Shown: in pieces, positions 28,201 through 37,025 of the stretch
Numbering within the stretch: position 1 is the stretch's first letter
Layout of the letters: each line of letters begins with the position of its first letter
DNA from: Methylotenera versatilis 79
GTDB taxonomy: Bacteria; Pseudomonadota; Gammaproteobacteria; Burkholderiales; Methylophilaceae
Direction of reading: 5' to 3'
NCBI RefSeq assembly: GCF_000384375.1
Contig: NZ_ARVX01000001.1
Coordinates: forward strand, 1,736,001-1,800,000
Length of the DNA: 64,000 nucleotides
Made by a program: the position numbers and the translations under genes
The notes under the pieces: model-generated
Told to the model about the DNA's origin: nothing
Databases searched by the model: none
The model's input: the letters and a program-made list of their open reading frames with translations, nothing else

Positions 28201-28372
28201 GCGCATAACCAGGCGCAGCCGTATTAATCTGCACCTGAATATTAGTAATATCTGGCACGGCATCAATCGGTAATTTCTGGTAACTGAAAATACCAAGTAC
28301 GGCGACACCAAGCACAATCAACATCACCAACCAACGCTGATGAATAGAGAATCGAATCAGTTGATCAAACAT
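25253..28372 (-). CDS. czcA: Heavy-metal RND efflux pump inner-membrane transporter (CzcA/CusA family)
   Basis: A 1039-residue inner-membrane proton/metal antiporter, the pump of a tripartite efflux system. It opens with the family's typical MFDQLIRFSIHQRW and LPIDAVPDITNIQVQINT, and has about twelve membrane segments with two large periplasmic loops. The proton-relay motif LDFGIIIDGAVVIVEN is of the divalent-cation CzcA type rather than the copper/silver type. The ATG at 28372 has AAAGGA upstream. It is the last gene of a czcI-like/czcC/czcB/czcA operon. Cobalt, zinc or cadmium are the likely substrates; the exact metal is inference. Confidence 0.9.
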   Translation of the reverse strand: MFDQLIRFSIHQRWLVMLIVLGVAVLGIFSYQKLPIDAVPDITNIQVQINTAAPGYAPLETEQRITYPIEVAMAGLPKLDQTRSISRYGLSQVTVVFKEGTDIYFARQLVNERINQAKEQLPAGILPKLGPTSTGLGEIFMWTVEAKEGALKADGTPYSPMDLREVQDWIVKPQLRNVPGVNDINTVGGYVKQYQVAPQTDSLIARGLSLNDLVNALEKNNANIGAGYIEKSGEQYLIRVPGQVNNLDDIGNIVVDAKSGVPVRVKDVAEVIIGNESRDGAATENGQEVVLGTVYMLTGENSRTVSAAVEAQLQKINQTLPTGIVAKTVYDRTTLIDKAIHTVKTNLLEGALLVIAVLFIFLGNMRAAIITMLVIPLSMLFTFSGMLTGKVSANLMSLGALDFGIIIDGAVVIVENCMRRLAHAQTKLGRTLSQSERFEEIFTAAQEAKKPLIFGQLIIMAVYLPIFALTGVEGKMFHPMAFTVVIALVGAMLLSVTFIPAAVALFINGKVKETEQPLIGWVKKAYSPILQWAMTNKALVITIAIVSVLLSGLLASRMGSEFVPSLNEGDIALHALRIPGTSLSQAVEMQKELEHTIKGFPQVDRIFAKLGTAEIASDPMPPSVADNFVMLKPRAEWPNPSLTKNQLVAQMQKAVAHVPGNNYEFTQPIQMRFNELISGVRSDVAVKVFGDDMAVMHESAEEIAKVLATIQGGEDVKVEQTTGLPILTVNIDRQKIARLGVNVADVQDAISIAMNGRETGTLFEGDKRFDIVVRLDDETRADIEAFKRLPIKIASNSNAPVYLQLGEVASIDIAHGANQFSRENGKRNVVITANVRDRDIGSYVAEAQKRIGEEVKIPTGYWINWGGMFEQLQSASQRLQLVVPLALLLVFILLYAMFNNIKDGLIVFTGIPFALTGGLLMLWLRDLPLSISAGVGFIALSGVAVLNGLVMISFIRQLIADGKPIDAAIQQGSISRLRPILITALVASLGFVPMAIATGTGAEVQRPLATVVIGGIWSSTLLTLLVLPVLYRLFYRTQD

Positions 28373-28405
28373 GCTGTTGTTCCTTTGACGATTTTCTAGC
28401 CAGTT

Positions 28406-28457
28406 TAGATTTGGCTAGATTTGGTTCTGCTTGAGTAGATTTAACCTGACTAGATTT
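28406..28457. repeat. Four TAGATTT repeats between czcB and czcA
   Basis: TAGATTT occurs at 28406, 28416, 28436 and 28451 in an 83-base spacer that begins at the czcB stop. The spacing is 10, 20 and 15 bases. No hairpin or known site explains them. Confidence 0.5.
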
Positions 28458-30075
28458 AATGGTCATGACTTGCTCCTGCCTTGCCAATATCCGCTTTGAT
28501 TAAAAAGCTATTACCTGCAGCATATTTTTCACCAATACTTAACCCTTCAATTACCTCAATATTTTGCGCATCACGACGACCCAATTTAATCGGCCTTGCT
28601 TCAAAATATTCACTATATCGACCAAATACCACCGTCCAATCTCTTAGCGTTTGAATACCTTCTGCAGAAACAGCCAGCGGTACTTCTACCTCATCTGCAA
28701 CCAACTCAATATTCACAGGCAAGCCAGGCAGCCAAGATTGATTCGGATTGTTTAACACCACTCGTGCCATTGCAGTGCGAGACTGTTCGCCAACCAGCGC
28801 ACTCACATACGCAATTGTGCCAATGGCTTGCGCATCAAACGCCGTGGCTTTAATAGTGACTTTTTGCCCCGTTTTTACCGTATTAATGTCTTTGGCATAA
28901 ATGGTCATTTCTGCCCAAACGGTGCTTAAATCTGCTATTTCAAACAAGCTGTCAGCTTCACTGACGATTTGACCAAGACTGATTTGTTTATTGGTCACCA
29001 CGCCATCTATAGGTGAACGCAATTCATAACGCGATAGGCCATTTGTATTAGAACCAGCACCAATCGCACCTAGTTTTTGCTGAATGCGTTGACTGTTGAT
29101 TTCTGCTTCTTGCAAATTATATTTCGCTTGTAAATAGTCTTGTTCAGCAGAAATTTTTTCTTCCCATAATTGCTTTTCACGATGGTAAGTTGCGCGTGCT
29201 AAGCCTACTCTTTTTTGAGCGGCCAATGCATCACTGCGCATCTCTGCGATTAGCTGGCTGGAAATAGTTGCCAGCACTTGCCCCTTGCGTACCTTGTCGC
29301 CAGCATTTGTTTTAACCGATTCAACAATACCGCTAACACGCGGTACGATATGCACGCTTTTATCGGCATTTAATTTAATCTCACCTTGTAAAAGTAGTGT
29401 GCTTTTGATTTTTGCGGGGCCAGCAGTTAACACTTCAATGCTATTAATTGTCAGTTGCTTATCGGTCAATTTGACTCTGGCTTCAATTTGTTCATAGCCA
29501 AACTGATGGCTTTTATCCGCATATTGAGCATTAATCTTCACCTTGAATGAATGCGGTTCTTCAATAATGGCATTGCCTTTCAAGTAATCATTTTCCTGTA
29601 CAAAATCAATCAATTGCGGTTTTCTGCCTAATCTTTCTAACTGGATACTGAGGCGAGATAATTTGGGATTAAGCGGTTGATTATTTTCATAGGTATATAC
29701 CCGAAATTCGGGCGGTGTATTTTGCTCAAAGATAGTCACCTCAACGCTGTAATCATCTTGGCTAAACAATTTGCCGCCATGCGGGCCTTTGATGATTTCT
29801 TTGGTTTGCGGCACGTGCTCATCCATGTGCGCATCCTTGATTAAAGACGAAGGTGCTGAAGGTAAATGATCTTTTGCATGGTCATGTCCTGGTTCGCCAT
29901 GTTTAGGCCGTTCATCAGCCCGCTCCATTTCACTATGTTCTGCCTCACCATGCGTATCTTCAGATTGTTTTGGCTTATCTGAAAGCAGGATAAATGCAGC
30001 CAGAATGATGCCAATAGCGACAACTACAATGATGGCGAACCATTGTTTATTGGATTTATAAAGATTGAATGACAT
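28456..30075 (-). CDS. czcB: Heavy-metal efflux periplasmic adaptor (CzcB family)
   Basis: A 539-residue membrane fusion protein linking the RND pump to the outer-membrane channel. One membrane anchor lies at about 12-32. A His/Glu-rich periplasmic stretch follows (HGEAEHSEME, HGEPGHDHAKDH, about 42-95) and should bind metal ions; the GPHGGKLF block is also typical of CzcB. The lipoyl, alpha-hairpin and beta-barrel parts occupy about 220-470 (SGIVESVKTNAGDKVRKGQ, RSPIDGVVTNKQISLGQ). It ends with another His pair (SHDH). AGGAG precedes its ATG, and the gene starts only two bases after the czcC stop. Confidence 0.9.
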   Translation of the reverse strand: MSFNLYKSNKQWFAIIVVVAIGIILAAFILLSDKPKQSEDTHGEAEHSEMERADERPKHGEPGHDHAKDHLPSAPSSLIKDAHMDEHVPQTKEIIKGPHGGKLFSQDDYSVEVTIFEQNTPPEFRVYTYENNQPLNPKLSRLSIQLERLGRKPQLIDFVQENDYLKGNAIIEEPHSFKVKINAQYADKSHQFGYEQIEARVKLTDKQLTINSIEVLTAGPAKIKSTLLLQGEIKLNADKSVHIVPRVSGIVESVKTNAGDKVRKGQVLATISSQLIAEMRSDALAAQKRVGLARATYHREKQLWEEKISAEQDYLQAKYNLQEAEINSQRIQQKLGAIGAGSNTNGLSRYELRSPIDGVVTNKQISLGQIVSEADSLFEIADLSTVWAEMTIYAKDINTVKTGQKVTIKATAFDAQAIGTIAYVSALVGEQSRTAMARVVLNNPNQSWLPGLPVNIELVADEVEVPLAVSAEGIQTLRDWTVVFGRYSEYFEARPIKLGRRDAQNIEVIEGLSIGEKYAAGNSFLIKADIGKAGASHDH

Positions 30076-30077
30076 GA

Positions 30078-31385
30078 TTACTCCTGTGACTTTTCTGATT
30101 GGTGATCTACAACATCACCCAAAATGCGTTCTATTTCTGCCACTGCTTCATGGGCATCTAATAGTGAATTGATATATTGAGATTTGGCTTGAACCAGTGT
30201 GCGTTGTGCGTCCAGTACATCCAGAAAATTGAATTTACCTGCGTTAAAACCTTTATTGGCCGCATCAAAAGCACTTTGAGCGCTTGGCAATATGTCGACT
30301 TTGAGTGATTCTGCCGCTTGTCTGGCAGCATTTAATCGCTCGTATTGGCCTGATAAATTCGCCTCGAGCTGGTTTTTGAGTGCGACTAATTCGTCTTGCG
30401 CCTTGTATTGGCGACTGACCGCTTCCTGCAAATTGCCTTGGTTGCGATCAAAGACTGGGATAGGAATAGATAAGCCCAATAAAGCTTGATTGATGCCGCC
30501 AAGCTCTTGGTTGTTCACGACGCCAGCGCTAATGGTGATATTCGGCGTGCCTTTGCTACGCTCAACTTTTGTCAGCGCACTGCGCGAATCAATTTCAATA
30601 TTTGCCAATTTTACGGCTGGTGCATTATCCAGTTGGCTAGTTAATGCACTAAAAGCGGCCATTTTAGGAATGAAAGTGACATCGCCTTCGACACGTTCAA
30701 ATACAGGCAGTGCGCTGCCCCATAATGTGGCTAAACGTTTGCGGGAGTTGGTTAATTGCGTATTAGCTTGGTTGAATTCAATTTTTGCACTGGCTTCTGC
30801 GATTTTTGACTTGGTTTCTTCTACTGGTGAGCTCTTACCAGCTTTTACACGCTTACTGGCAGCATCGCGCGCTAGTTCAGCAATATCGAGTGAGGACTTT
30901 GCCAAGGTTAATCGTTCCTGCGCGATTAAAACCGTATAAAAGGCCGTGATAACGTTGGCGTGGATCTCCGCTTTTTTACTGGCTAACTCCGCTTCAGCTT
31001 TGGTATAAAAAGAGTCAGCCGCTTCTATTCTCGCTTCCCGTTTGTTGCCAAGCTCAATCTCTTGGTTAAACTGTAAAAAAGTTTGCCTGTTGGCGCTGCG
31101 CGTATCTTGAATCGAAGTGGATAGTGATGGATTTGGCCTAGTGGCGGCTTGTGCCTTAATGCCTTCGATTGCCTCACGCTCGCGTATGGCGACAGCAATT
31201 TCAGGGTTGGCGTTAAGGGCTAAATTTAACGCATCTTTTAAGGTTAACTGCGTCGCTGGTATGCTTGACTGCAGTACAGGCGCATAGGAATCAGCAAAAA
31301 TGACAGTTGAATTGCCGATGAATAATAGCGATATCAATATGTTTTGAATGCCGAATCGTAGACATTTTGGTGATGGGAATTGCAT
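30078..31385 (-). CDS. czcC: Outer-membrane efflux channel (CzcC, TolC-like)
   Basis: A 435-residue outer-membrane factor of the tripartite pump. It has a signal peptide (about 1-32, ending IFADS), then two OEP repeats with long alpha-helical stretches rich in Ala, Glu and Lys (LTLKDALNLALNANPEIAVA; a second repeat from about 235). The wording RPNPSLSTSIQDTRSANRQ and FNAGKFNFLDVLDAQRTLVQAKSQY is typical of CzcC. GGAG lies before its ATG. It is tightly linked to czcB downstream. Confidence 0.9.
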   Translation of the reverse strand: MQFPSPKCLRFGIQNILISLLFIGNSTVIFADSYAPVLQSSIPATQLTLKDALNLALNANPEIAVAIREREAIEGIKAQAATRPNPSLSTSIQDTRSANRQTFLQFNQEIELGNKREARIEAADSFYTKAEAELASKKAEIHANVITAFYTVLIAQERLTLAKSSLDIAELARDAASKRVKAGKSSPVEETKSKIAEASAKIEFNQANTQLTNSRKRLATLWGSALPVFERVEGDVTFIPKMAAFSALTSQLDNAPAVKLANIEIDSRSALTKVERSKGTPNITISAGVVNNQELGGINQALLGLSIPIPVFDRNQGNLQEAVSRQYKAQDELVALKNQLEANLSGQYERLNAARQAAESLKVDILPSAQSAFDAANKGFNAGKFNFLDVLDAQRTLVQAKSQYINSLLDAHEAVAEIERILGDVVDHQSEKSQE

Positions 31386-31470
31386 AACGCACTCCTGCAG
31401 AAATCTAATACAAACTTAAATAAAACCTGCGATATGGCATTGCCATACGTAGGAAATTAAAGGATTGAAA

Positions 31471-31911
31471 TTAGAGTTGCGGTGGTGCGCGCGAAGCGGG
31501 AAGGCGGCGCTTAAGCGGTTGGAGAGGGGTTAAACTTAATAGGAAAAATTGCCTTAAAACAGAGGTTAAGGCAAAGGGAAAACACAGGAAAAACAATACA
31601 AGCAAGCTGGCAACAACCAAAAAAGTTGAATCGACACCTTGTGTAATACCGGATGCGACTGAAATGGTATGCGTTGCATGCGGAATTGAAGATAAGAAAC
31701 TAGCATCTAAATGCTCAGAACTAGTATCTGTTGAGTGCAGATGCGTTAGCTCAATCGCCATTTCTTCATGTGCATCACCGACATGAAAACCTGTGTTTTG
31801 AATGGGATGCTCAGCATTTAAATGCGCGTGAATAAAAGGCGTAAAAACCTGCAGTAGTGCAAAACACAGCACTATCAAATACACAACAAAATTAGCTTTT
31901 ACGCGCAACAT
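31471..31911 (-). CDS. CzcI-like His-containing membrane protein
   Basis: A protein of 146 residues from the ATG at 31911, or 171 from 31986; neither start has a good ribosome site, and I prefer the shorter because it begins just before the hydrophobic segment (VVYLIVLCFALLQVF). After this helix comes a His-rich region (FIHAHLNAEH, HVGDAHEE, THLHST, HATHT), then a second helix (about 97-117) and a basic, proline-ending tail (RAPPQL). It is the first gene of the efflux operon, the position of czcI in related systems, where it is thought to act in regulation or metal sensing. Homology to CzcI is inferred from position and layout. Confidence 0.6.
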   Translation of the reverse strand: MLRVKANFVVYLIVLCFALLQVFTPFIHAHLNAEHPIQNTGFHVGDAHEEMAIELTHLHSTDTSSEHLDASFLSSIPHATHTISVASGITQGVDSTFLVVASLLVLFFLCFPFALTSVLRQFFLLSLTPLQPLKRRLPASRAPPQL

Positions 31912-32077
31912 GCCTGCAATATAACATTGATTCAATCGTGCTGACAATACATTTAATAGCAAGCACTTAGCTATTTTATTGGGCATTTTAGTTGCCGATA
32001 CTTAACACTAAATTTAGCTCAAAAATCTACTTAACTGGATATTTATCCCAGCCAAAAACGTTTCACTAAAATACAGC

Positions 32078-32098
32078 ATTTTTACACTTTCTTTACGC
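32078..32098 (+). promoter_or_regulatory. KdpE-like operator upstream of the kdp operon
   Basis: A T-rich site with the direct repeat TTTACAC (32081-32087) and TTTACGC (32092-32098), one helical turn apart. It resembles the known E. coli KdpE target before kdpFABC, which also has T-runs and two TTTA(T/C)AC-like halves. It lies about 85-105 bases before the first open frame of the operon. Confidence 0.5.
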
Positions 32099-32183
32099 TT
32101 ACCGTATCAGTCATTACGACATTTTTATTTGCTTAGGCCTAACATTGCCGTTTGTTAATAACGAATATTAATTGAATGCGACT

Positions 32184-32276
32184 ATGGATCTTCTCAGTAT
32201 TTGTTTGATATTGGCTTATATGGCGATATGCATTTTAACGCTTGATCTACTTGTGAATCTGGAAGGTAAAAAATGA
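32184..32276 (+). CDS. 30-residue membrane microprotein, coupled to kdpF
   Basis: A short frame starts with ATG at 32184 and ends with TGA at 32274-32276, overlapping the kdpF start as ATGA. The product is mostly hydrophobic: MDLLSICLILAYMAICILTL forms one membrane helix and is followed by a short charged end (LEGKK). The tight overlap with kdpF and the further overlap of kdpF with kdpA suggest a translated leader gene. Similar tiny frames appear before kdpF in some other bacteria, to my recollection, but no function is assigned. No clear ribosome site is visible. Confidence 0.5.
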   Translation: MDLLSICLILAYMAICILTLDLLVNLEGKK

Positions 32277-32362
32277 CGGTGATGATGTGGTTAAGTGGCG
32301 CGTTAGCGCTATTTATGTTGGTTTATTTGTTTTATGTATTAATTAAACCGGAGAATTTTTGA
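32273..32362 (+). CDS. kdpF: Potassium-transporting ATPase small subunit KdpF
   Basis: A 29-residue single-helix peptide ([20 protein letters not shown]..., ending LIKPENF) of the family that stabilises the KdpFABC complex. The ending KPE.F is characteristic of KdpF. GGAAGG lies about eight bases upstream. Its TGA overlaps the kdpA ATG (TGATG). Confidence 0.88.
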   Translation: MTVMMWLSGALALFMLVYLFYVLIKPENF

Positions 32363-34170
32363 TGCTATCGAATGCTGGATTTTTTTCTAATGTCATCGTC
32401 CAAGTGGGTTTGTATCTCACGGTTTTACTGCTGATTACTAAGCCGATGGGTATTTGGATTTACAAAGTAATGCATGGCGAATCGGCTATCGCAAATAAAG
32501 TTGGCGGTCCAGTTGAGCGACTTATTTACCGTGGTTTGGGTGTTAAGCCTGAGCAGGAAATGCACTGGAAGCATTATGCAGTCGCATTAATGCTATTCAA
32601 CGTTGTTGGCATTGCATTTGTATATTTGCTACAACGCTTGCAATTTTCATTACCACTTAATCCACAACAATTTGCAAATGTGAGTGTCGATTCAGCATTT
32701 AATACCGCAGTTAGCTTTGTGACGAATACCAATTGGCAAGGTTACGCAGGTGAATCGACCATGAGTTATTTGACGCAAATGCTGGCGCTTACGGTGCAGA
32801 ATTTTCTATCAGCGGCGACAGGTTTGGCTGTAGTCATCGTGCTTATTCGTGGTTTCGCACGCCATAACGCAAAAACTATCGGTAATTTTTGGGTGGATAT
32901 CACGCGTTCTACTTTGTATATTTTGTTACCGCTGTCTTTTATTTTTGCAATCGTATTGATGAGTCAAGGTGTGATTCAAAACTTTGATGCCTACAAGCAA
33001 GTGACGACTTTGCAACCAACTAGTTATTCAGTCGCAAATGAAGTTGGCGAGCAAGTTGCTCAAACTATCACTACGCAAACATTAGCAATGGGCCCAGTCG
33101 CTTCGCAAGAGGCGATTAAGATGCTCGGTACCAATGGCGGCGGATTTTTCAATGCCAACTCTGCACATCCGTTTGAAAATCCAACGCCACTTTCTAATTT
33201 CTTGCAAATGTTGGCAATCTTTTTAATCCCTGCAGGCTTATGTTTTACGTTTGGCTTGATGGTTGGCGACAAACGACAAGGTTGGGCAGTATTTTCGGCC
33301 ATGGCGATTGTATTTGTAGTGATGGTTGGCGTAGCGATTTGGGCAGAACAGGCAGGTAATCCAGCGCTAACAAATAGCGGTGCTGACCAATCCGTCATCG
33401 CTTCGACATCAGGCTCACCATTGCAATCTGGCGGCAATATGGAAGGCAAAGAAACGCGTTTTGGCATTGTAGCGTCCAGTTTATTTGCCACCGTGACCAC
33501 CGCGGCATCTTGCGGCGCGGTTAACGCTATGCACGATTCGTTTACGCCAATTGGCGGCTTAGTGCCAATGTGGTTAATGCAACTGGGTGAAGTGATTTTT
33601 GGCGGCGTGGGCTCTGGGCTTTACACCATGCTGATTTATGCAGTCTTAGCCGTATTTATCGCTGGCTTGATGATTGGCCGCACGCCTGAATATCTAGGCA
33701 AAAAGATTGAGATATTCGATATGAAGATGACGGCGATCATTATCTTAGTCACACCGTTAATCGTATTAATCGGCACTGCGCTTGCAGTCAGTATCGCCTC
33801 TGGCACTGTCGGCATTGCAAATCCTGGCGCGCATGGCTTTAGCGAGATTTTATATGCACTGTCATCTGCTGCCAATAATAACGGTAGCGCATTTGCTGGC
33901 TTATCTGCCAATACACCGTTTTACAACATCTTATTAGCCATCGCGATGTTTGCAGGTCGTTTCGGCATCATTCTGCCAGTGTTGGCAATTGCAGGTTCTA
34001 TGGTGGCTAAAAAACGCATTCCAGTGAGTTTGGGCACTATGCCTACGCACGGGCCGCTATTTGTCACGTTGTTGATTGGTGCTGTGATACTGGTAGGCGC
34101 ATTGACTTATATCCCCGCATTGGCACTTGGGCCGATTGTTGAGCAGTTGCTGATGGTTGCTGTTCATTAA
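32362..34170 (+). CDS. kdpA: Potassium-transporting ATPase channel subunit KdpA
   Basis: A 602-residue membrane protein that binds and conducts K+ in the high-affinity Kdp pump. The ATG at 32362 overlaps the kdpF stop and has GGAG upstream; the codon before is TTG. The four selectivity-filter regions are visible: [46 protein letters not shown] and [11 protein letters not shown]. About ten membrane segments span the length, which matches the usual 555-600 aa. Confidence 0.95.
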   Translation: MLSNAGFFSNVIVQVGLYLTVLLLITKPMGIWIYKVMHGESAIANKVGGPVERLIYRGLGVKPEQEMHWKHYAVALMLFNVVGIAFVYLLQRLQFSLPLNPQQFANVSVDSAFNTAVSFVTNTNWQGYAGESTMSYLTQMLALTVQNFLSAATGLAVVIVLIRGFARHNAKTIGNFWVDITRSTLYILLPLSFIFAIVLMSQGVIQNFDAYKQVTTLQPTSYSVANEVGEQVAQTITTQTLAMGPVASQEAIKMLGTNGGGFFNANSAHPFENPTPLSNFLQMLAIFLIPAGLCFTFGLMVGDKRQGWAVFSAMAIVFVVMVGVAIWAEQAGNPALTNSGADQSVIASTSGSPLQSGGNMEGKETRFGIVASSLFATVTTAASCGAVNAMHDSFTPIGGLVPMWLMQLGEVIFGGVGSGLYTMLIYAVLAVFIAGLMIGRTPEYLGKKIEIFDMKMTAIIILVTPLIVLIGTALAVSIASGTVGIANPGAHGFSEILYALSSAANNNGSAFAGLSANTPFYNILLAIAMFAGRFGIILPVLAIAGSMVAKKRIPVSLGTMPTHGPLFVTLLIGAVILVGALTYIPALALGPIVEQLLMVAVH

Positions 34171-34202
34171 TCGCCGAAATAGAAAAAATTGAGGAAAAAA
34201 TA

Positions 34203-36299
34203 ATGTTAAGTTTAAAAACACTGTTTGACCCAGCTTTAGTCAAACCAGCGATTGCCGATTCGTTTAAAAAATTGGCGCCGCAAACACAGTGGCGTAACCC
34301 CGTCATGTTTGTGGTGTATTTGGGTAGCATTTTAACCACGCTGATATTGCTGCAAGCTTTATTTAGCAAAGCAGATGCACCAATAGGCTTTATTGCGCTA
34401 GTGACTTTATGGCTGTGGTTTACTGTGCTATTCGCCAACTTTGCCGAGGCGATGGCAGAAGGGCGCAGCAAAGCACAAGCGGCTTCATTACGCAGTGCCA
34501 AGAAAAACGTAGTCGCTAAAAAACTGGCATCGGCATCACGCGATTCAGCAATAGCACTGACCGATAGTAGCAGCTTGCGCAAAGGCGATATTTTACTGAT
34601 AGAAGCAGGCGATATGATTCCTGCCGACGGTGAAGTGATTGATGGTATCGCCTCAGTGAATGAGGCGGCGATTACTGGTGAATCTGCACCGGTTATTCGT
34701 GAATCTGGTGGCGACTTTGGTGCAGTAACAGGCGGCACGCAGGTATTATCCGATTGGATAGTGGTGCGCGTGACAGTGAACCCGGGCGAAGCGTTTTTGG
34801 ACCGCATGATTGCTATGGTGGAAGGCGCAAAACGCCAAAAAACACCCAATGAAATTGCATTAACGATTCTTTTGGTCGCATTAACCATCGTGTTTTTATT
34901 GGTGACAGTGACTTTGTTGCCGTTCTCAATCTTTGGCGTATCAGCATCAGGTGGCGCAGGTTCGCCACCGAGTATCACCGTGCTGGTTTCACTATTGGTA
35001 TGTTTAATTCCAACCACTATTGCAGGTTTGTTGTCTGCGATTGGTGTAGCGGGTATGAGCCGTATGATGCAAGCGAATGTGATTGCGACTTCTGGCCGTG
35101 CAGTAGAAGCGGCGGGCGATATAAACGTGTTGCTATTGGATAAAACAGGCACGATTACTTTGGGCAATCGCCAAGCTTCTGCGTTTATTTCAGCAGATGG
35201 TGTAACGGAGCAAGCGTTGGCAGATGCAGCACAATTGGCATCGCTGACCGATGAGACACCAGAAGGCCGCAGCATTGTGGTGTTGGCAAAAAACCGCTTT
35301 AACATTCGTGAGCGGGATATTGCATCGCTTCATGCCAAATTTATTGCGTTTACCGCGCAAACCAGAATGAGTGGGGTGGATTTGCAAGATGGCGACGGGC
35401 TGGATTCTGATAAGCACGGTCGGCAAATCCGTAAAGGTGCGGCCAGTGCAATCAAGTTACACATTGAAGCTTTAGGTGGTGTATTTTCAACTGAAATGAG
35501 CCAAAAAGTAGATGAAGTAGCGCGTCGCGGCAGTACGCCGTTAGTGGTTTCAGATGGTGACAAAGTGCTTGGCGTGGTTGAGCTTAAAGATATTGTAAAA
35601 GGCGGTATTAAAGAGCGCTTTGCCGAGCTACGTCGCATGGGTATCACAACCATTATGATTACCGGCGATAACCGATTAACCGCTGCTGCGATTGCCGCAG
35701 AAGCTGGTGTGGATGACTTTTTAGCAGAAGCCACTCCAGAGGCAAAATTAAAGCTGATTCGCGAACATCAAGCGGAAGGTAAACTGGTAGCCATGACCGG
35801 TGACGGTACCAATGACGCACCAGCTTTAGCCCAGGCCGATGTTGCAGTCGCCATGAATACTGGCACTCAAGCCGCAAAAGAAGCGGGCAATATGGTGGAT
35901 TTAGACTCTAACCCGACCAAATTGATTGAAATTGTGGAGATTGGTAAACAAATGCTGATGACGCGCGGTTCGCTCACTACATTCAGTATTGCCAATGATG
36001 TGGCTAAATATTTTGCGATTATCCCCGCCGCATTTGCCAGCACTTATCCAGCATTAAACACCTTAAATGTGATGCATTTGGGCAGCCCAAACTCGGCCAT
36101 TCTTTCTGCGGTGATATTTAATGCGCTGATTATTATTGTATTAATACCACTGGCCTTAAAAGGTGTGGCTTACAAGGCGGTTGGCGCACAACAGTTATTA
36201 CGCAGAAACTTATTGATTTACGGACTTGGTGGTTTGATTGTGCCGTTTATCGGTATCAAGGCAATTGATTTGGTACTGACTTCCGTTGGTTTTGCTTAA
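34203..36299 (+). CDS. kdpB: Potassium-transporting P-type ATPase catalytic subunit KdpB
   Basis: A 698-residue P-type ATPase that supplies energy for K+ uptake. GAGG precedes the ATG. The actuator motif TGES ([15 protein letters not shown]), phosphorylation site DKTGTIT ([17 protein letters not shown]), nucleotide-domain EGRS and hinge motif [20 protein letters not shown] are all intact, so the pump should be active. The length is normal. It follows kdpA by 32 bases. Confidence 0.96.
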   Translation: MLSLKTLFDPALVKPAIADSFKKLAPQTQWRNPVMFVVYLGSILTTLILLQALFSKADAPIGFIALVTLWLWFTVLFANFAEAMAEGRSKAQAASLRSAKKNVVAKKLASASRDSAIALTDSSSLRKGDILLIEAGDMIPADGEVIDGIASVNEAAITGESAPVIRESGGDFGAVTGGTQVLSDWIVVRVTVNPGEAFLDRMIAMVEGAKRQKTPNEIALTILLVALTIVFLLVTVTLLPFSIFGVSASGGAGSPPSITVLVSLLVCLIPTTIAGLLSAIGVAGMSRMMQANVIATSGRAVEAAGDINVLLLDKTGTITLGNRQASAFISADGVTEQALADAAQLASLTDETPEGRSIVVLAKNRFNIRERDIASLHAKFIAFTAQTRMSGVDLQDGDGLDSDKHGRQIRKGAASAIKLHIEALGGVFSTEMSQKVDEVARRGSTPLVVSDGDKVLGVVELKDIVKGGIKERFAELRRMGITTIMITGDNRLTAAAIAAEAGVDDFLAEATPEAKLKLIREHQAEGKLVAMTGDGTNDAPALAQADVAVAMNTGTQAAKEAGNMVDLDSNPTKLIEIVEIGKQMLMTRGSLTTFSIANDVAKYFAIIPAAFASTYPALNTLNVMHLGSPNSAILSAVIFNALIIIVLIPLALKGVAYKAVGAQQLLRRNLLIYGLGGLIVPFIGIKAIDLVLTSVGFA

Positions 36300-36332
36300 A
36301 AATAGCCTAAGAATTTTAATAAAGGATTCATC

Positions 36333-36941
36333 ATGGAAAATAGTTTAAAAAATATAACATTACAAAGCGTCAGGCCAGCATTGGTTTTATTTGTGATACT
36401 AAGCATCATTACAGGTATCGTTTATCCATTACTCACTACAGCAGTAGGTCAATCGGTCATGCCAGGGCAAGCCAATGGCTCGCTGATTACGCAGGGCGAT
36501 CAAGTCATTGGCTCAAGCTTGATTGGCCAAAACTTTACTGAAGCTAAATACTTTTGGGGGCGCCCATCTGCTACTGGGCCTTATCCCAACAACGGCGCGG
36601 CTTCATCTGGTTCAAATCAGGGGCCGTTAAATCCTGCATTAGCAGAAGCCGTTAAAGGCAGGGTTGTAGCGTTAAAAGCGGCTGATCCAGATAATACATT
36701 ACCAATCCCTGTAGATTTAGTTACTGCATCCGCTAGTGGATTAGACCCAGAAATTAGCCCTGCAGCAGCGAATTACCAAGTGAACAGAATCGCCAAAGCT
36801 AGAGAGTTAACGGTGGAAACGGTGCAAAAACTAATCGCAGAAAACACCAAGGGACGGCAATGGGGTGTGTTCGGTGAGTCACGTGTGAATGTATTGCAGT
36901 TGAATATTGCATTGGACAAATTAACTGCTATTCAGCCATAG
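36333..36941 (+). CDS. kdpC: Potassium-transporting ATPase subunit KdpC
   Basis: A 202-residue inner-membrane protein with one N-terminal helix (about 15-38) and a periplasmic domain. Family marks are [13 protein letters not shown]-type wording ([20 protein letters not shown]), [23 protein letters not shown] and the end [16 protein letters not shown] is found upstream of the ATG. KdpC assists ATP binding in the KdpFABC complex. Confidence 0.95.
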   Translation: MENSLKNITLQSVRPALVLFVILSIITGIVYPLLTTAVGQSVMPGQANGSLITQGDQVIGSSLIGQNFTEAKYFWGRPSATGPYPNNGAASSGSNQGPLNPALAEAVKGRVVALKAADPDNTLPIPVDLVTASASGLDPEISPAAANYQVNRIAKARELTVETVQKLIAENTKGRQWGVFGESRVNVLQLNIALDKLTAIQP

Positions 36942-37025
36942 TAAGCAATGTTGTTTTTAGCTATTCATTTTTAATTAAATCCTATTAATTAATCCCTAGA
37001 GTCAAACTTACAATAAGACATAGAC

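Noticed and set aside
34064-35305. 413-codon minus-strand frame opposite kdpA/kdpB
   Set aside because: It is a shadow of kdpB; the product has no recognisable domain and kdpB is intact with all P-type ATPase motifs.
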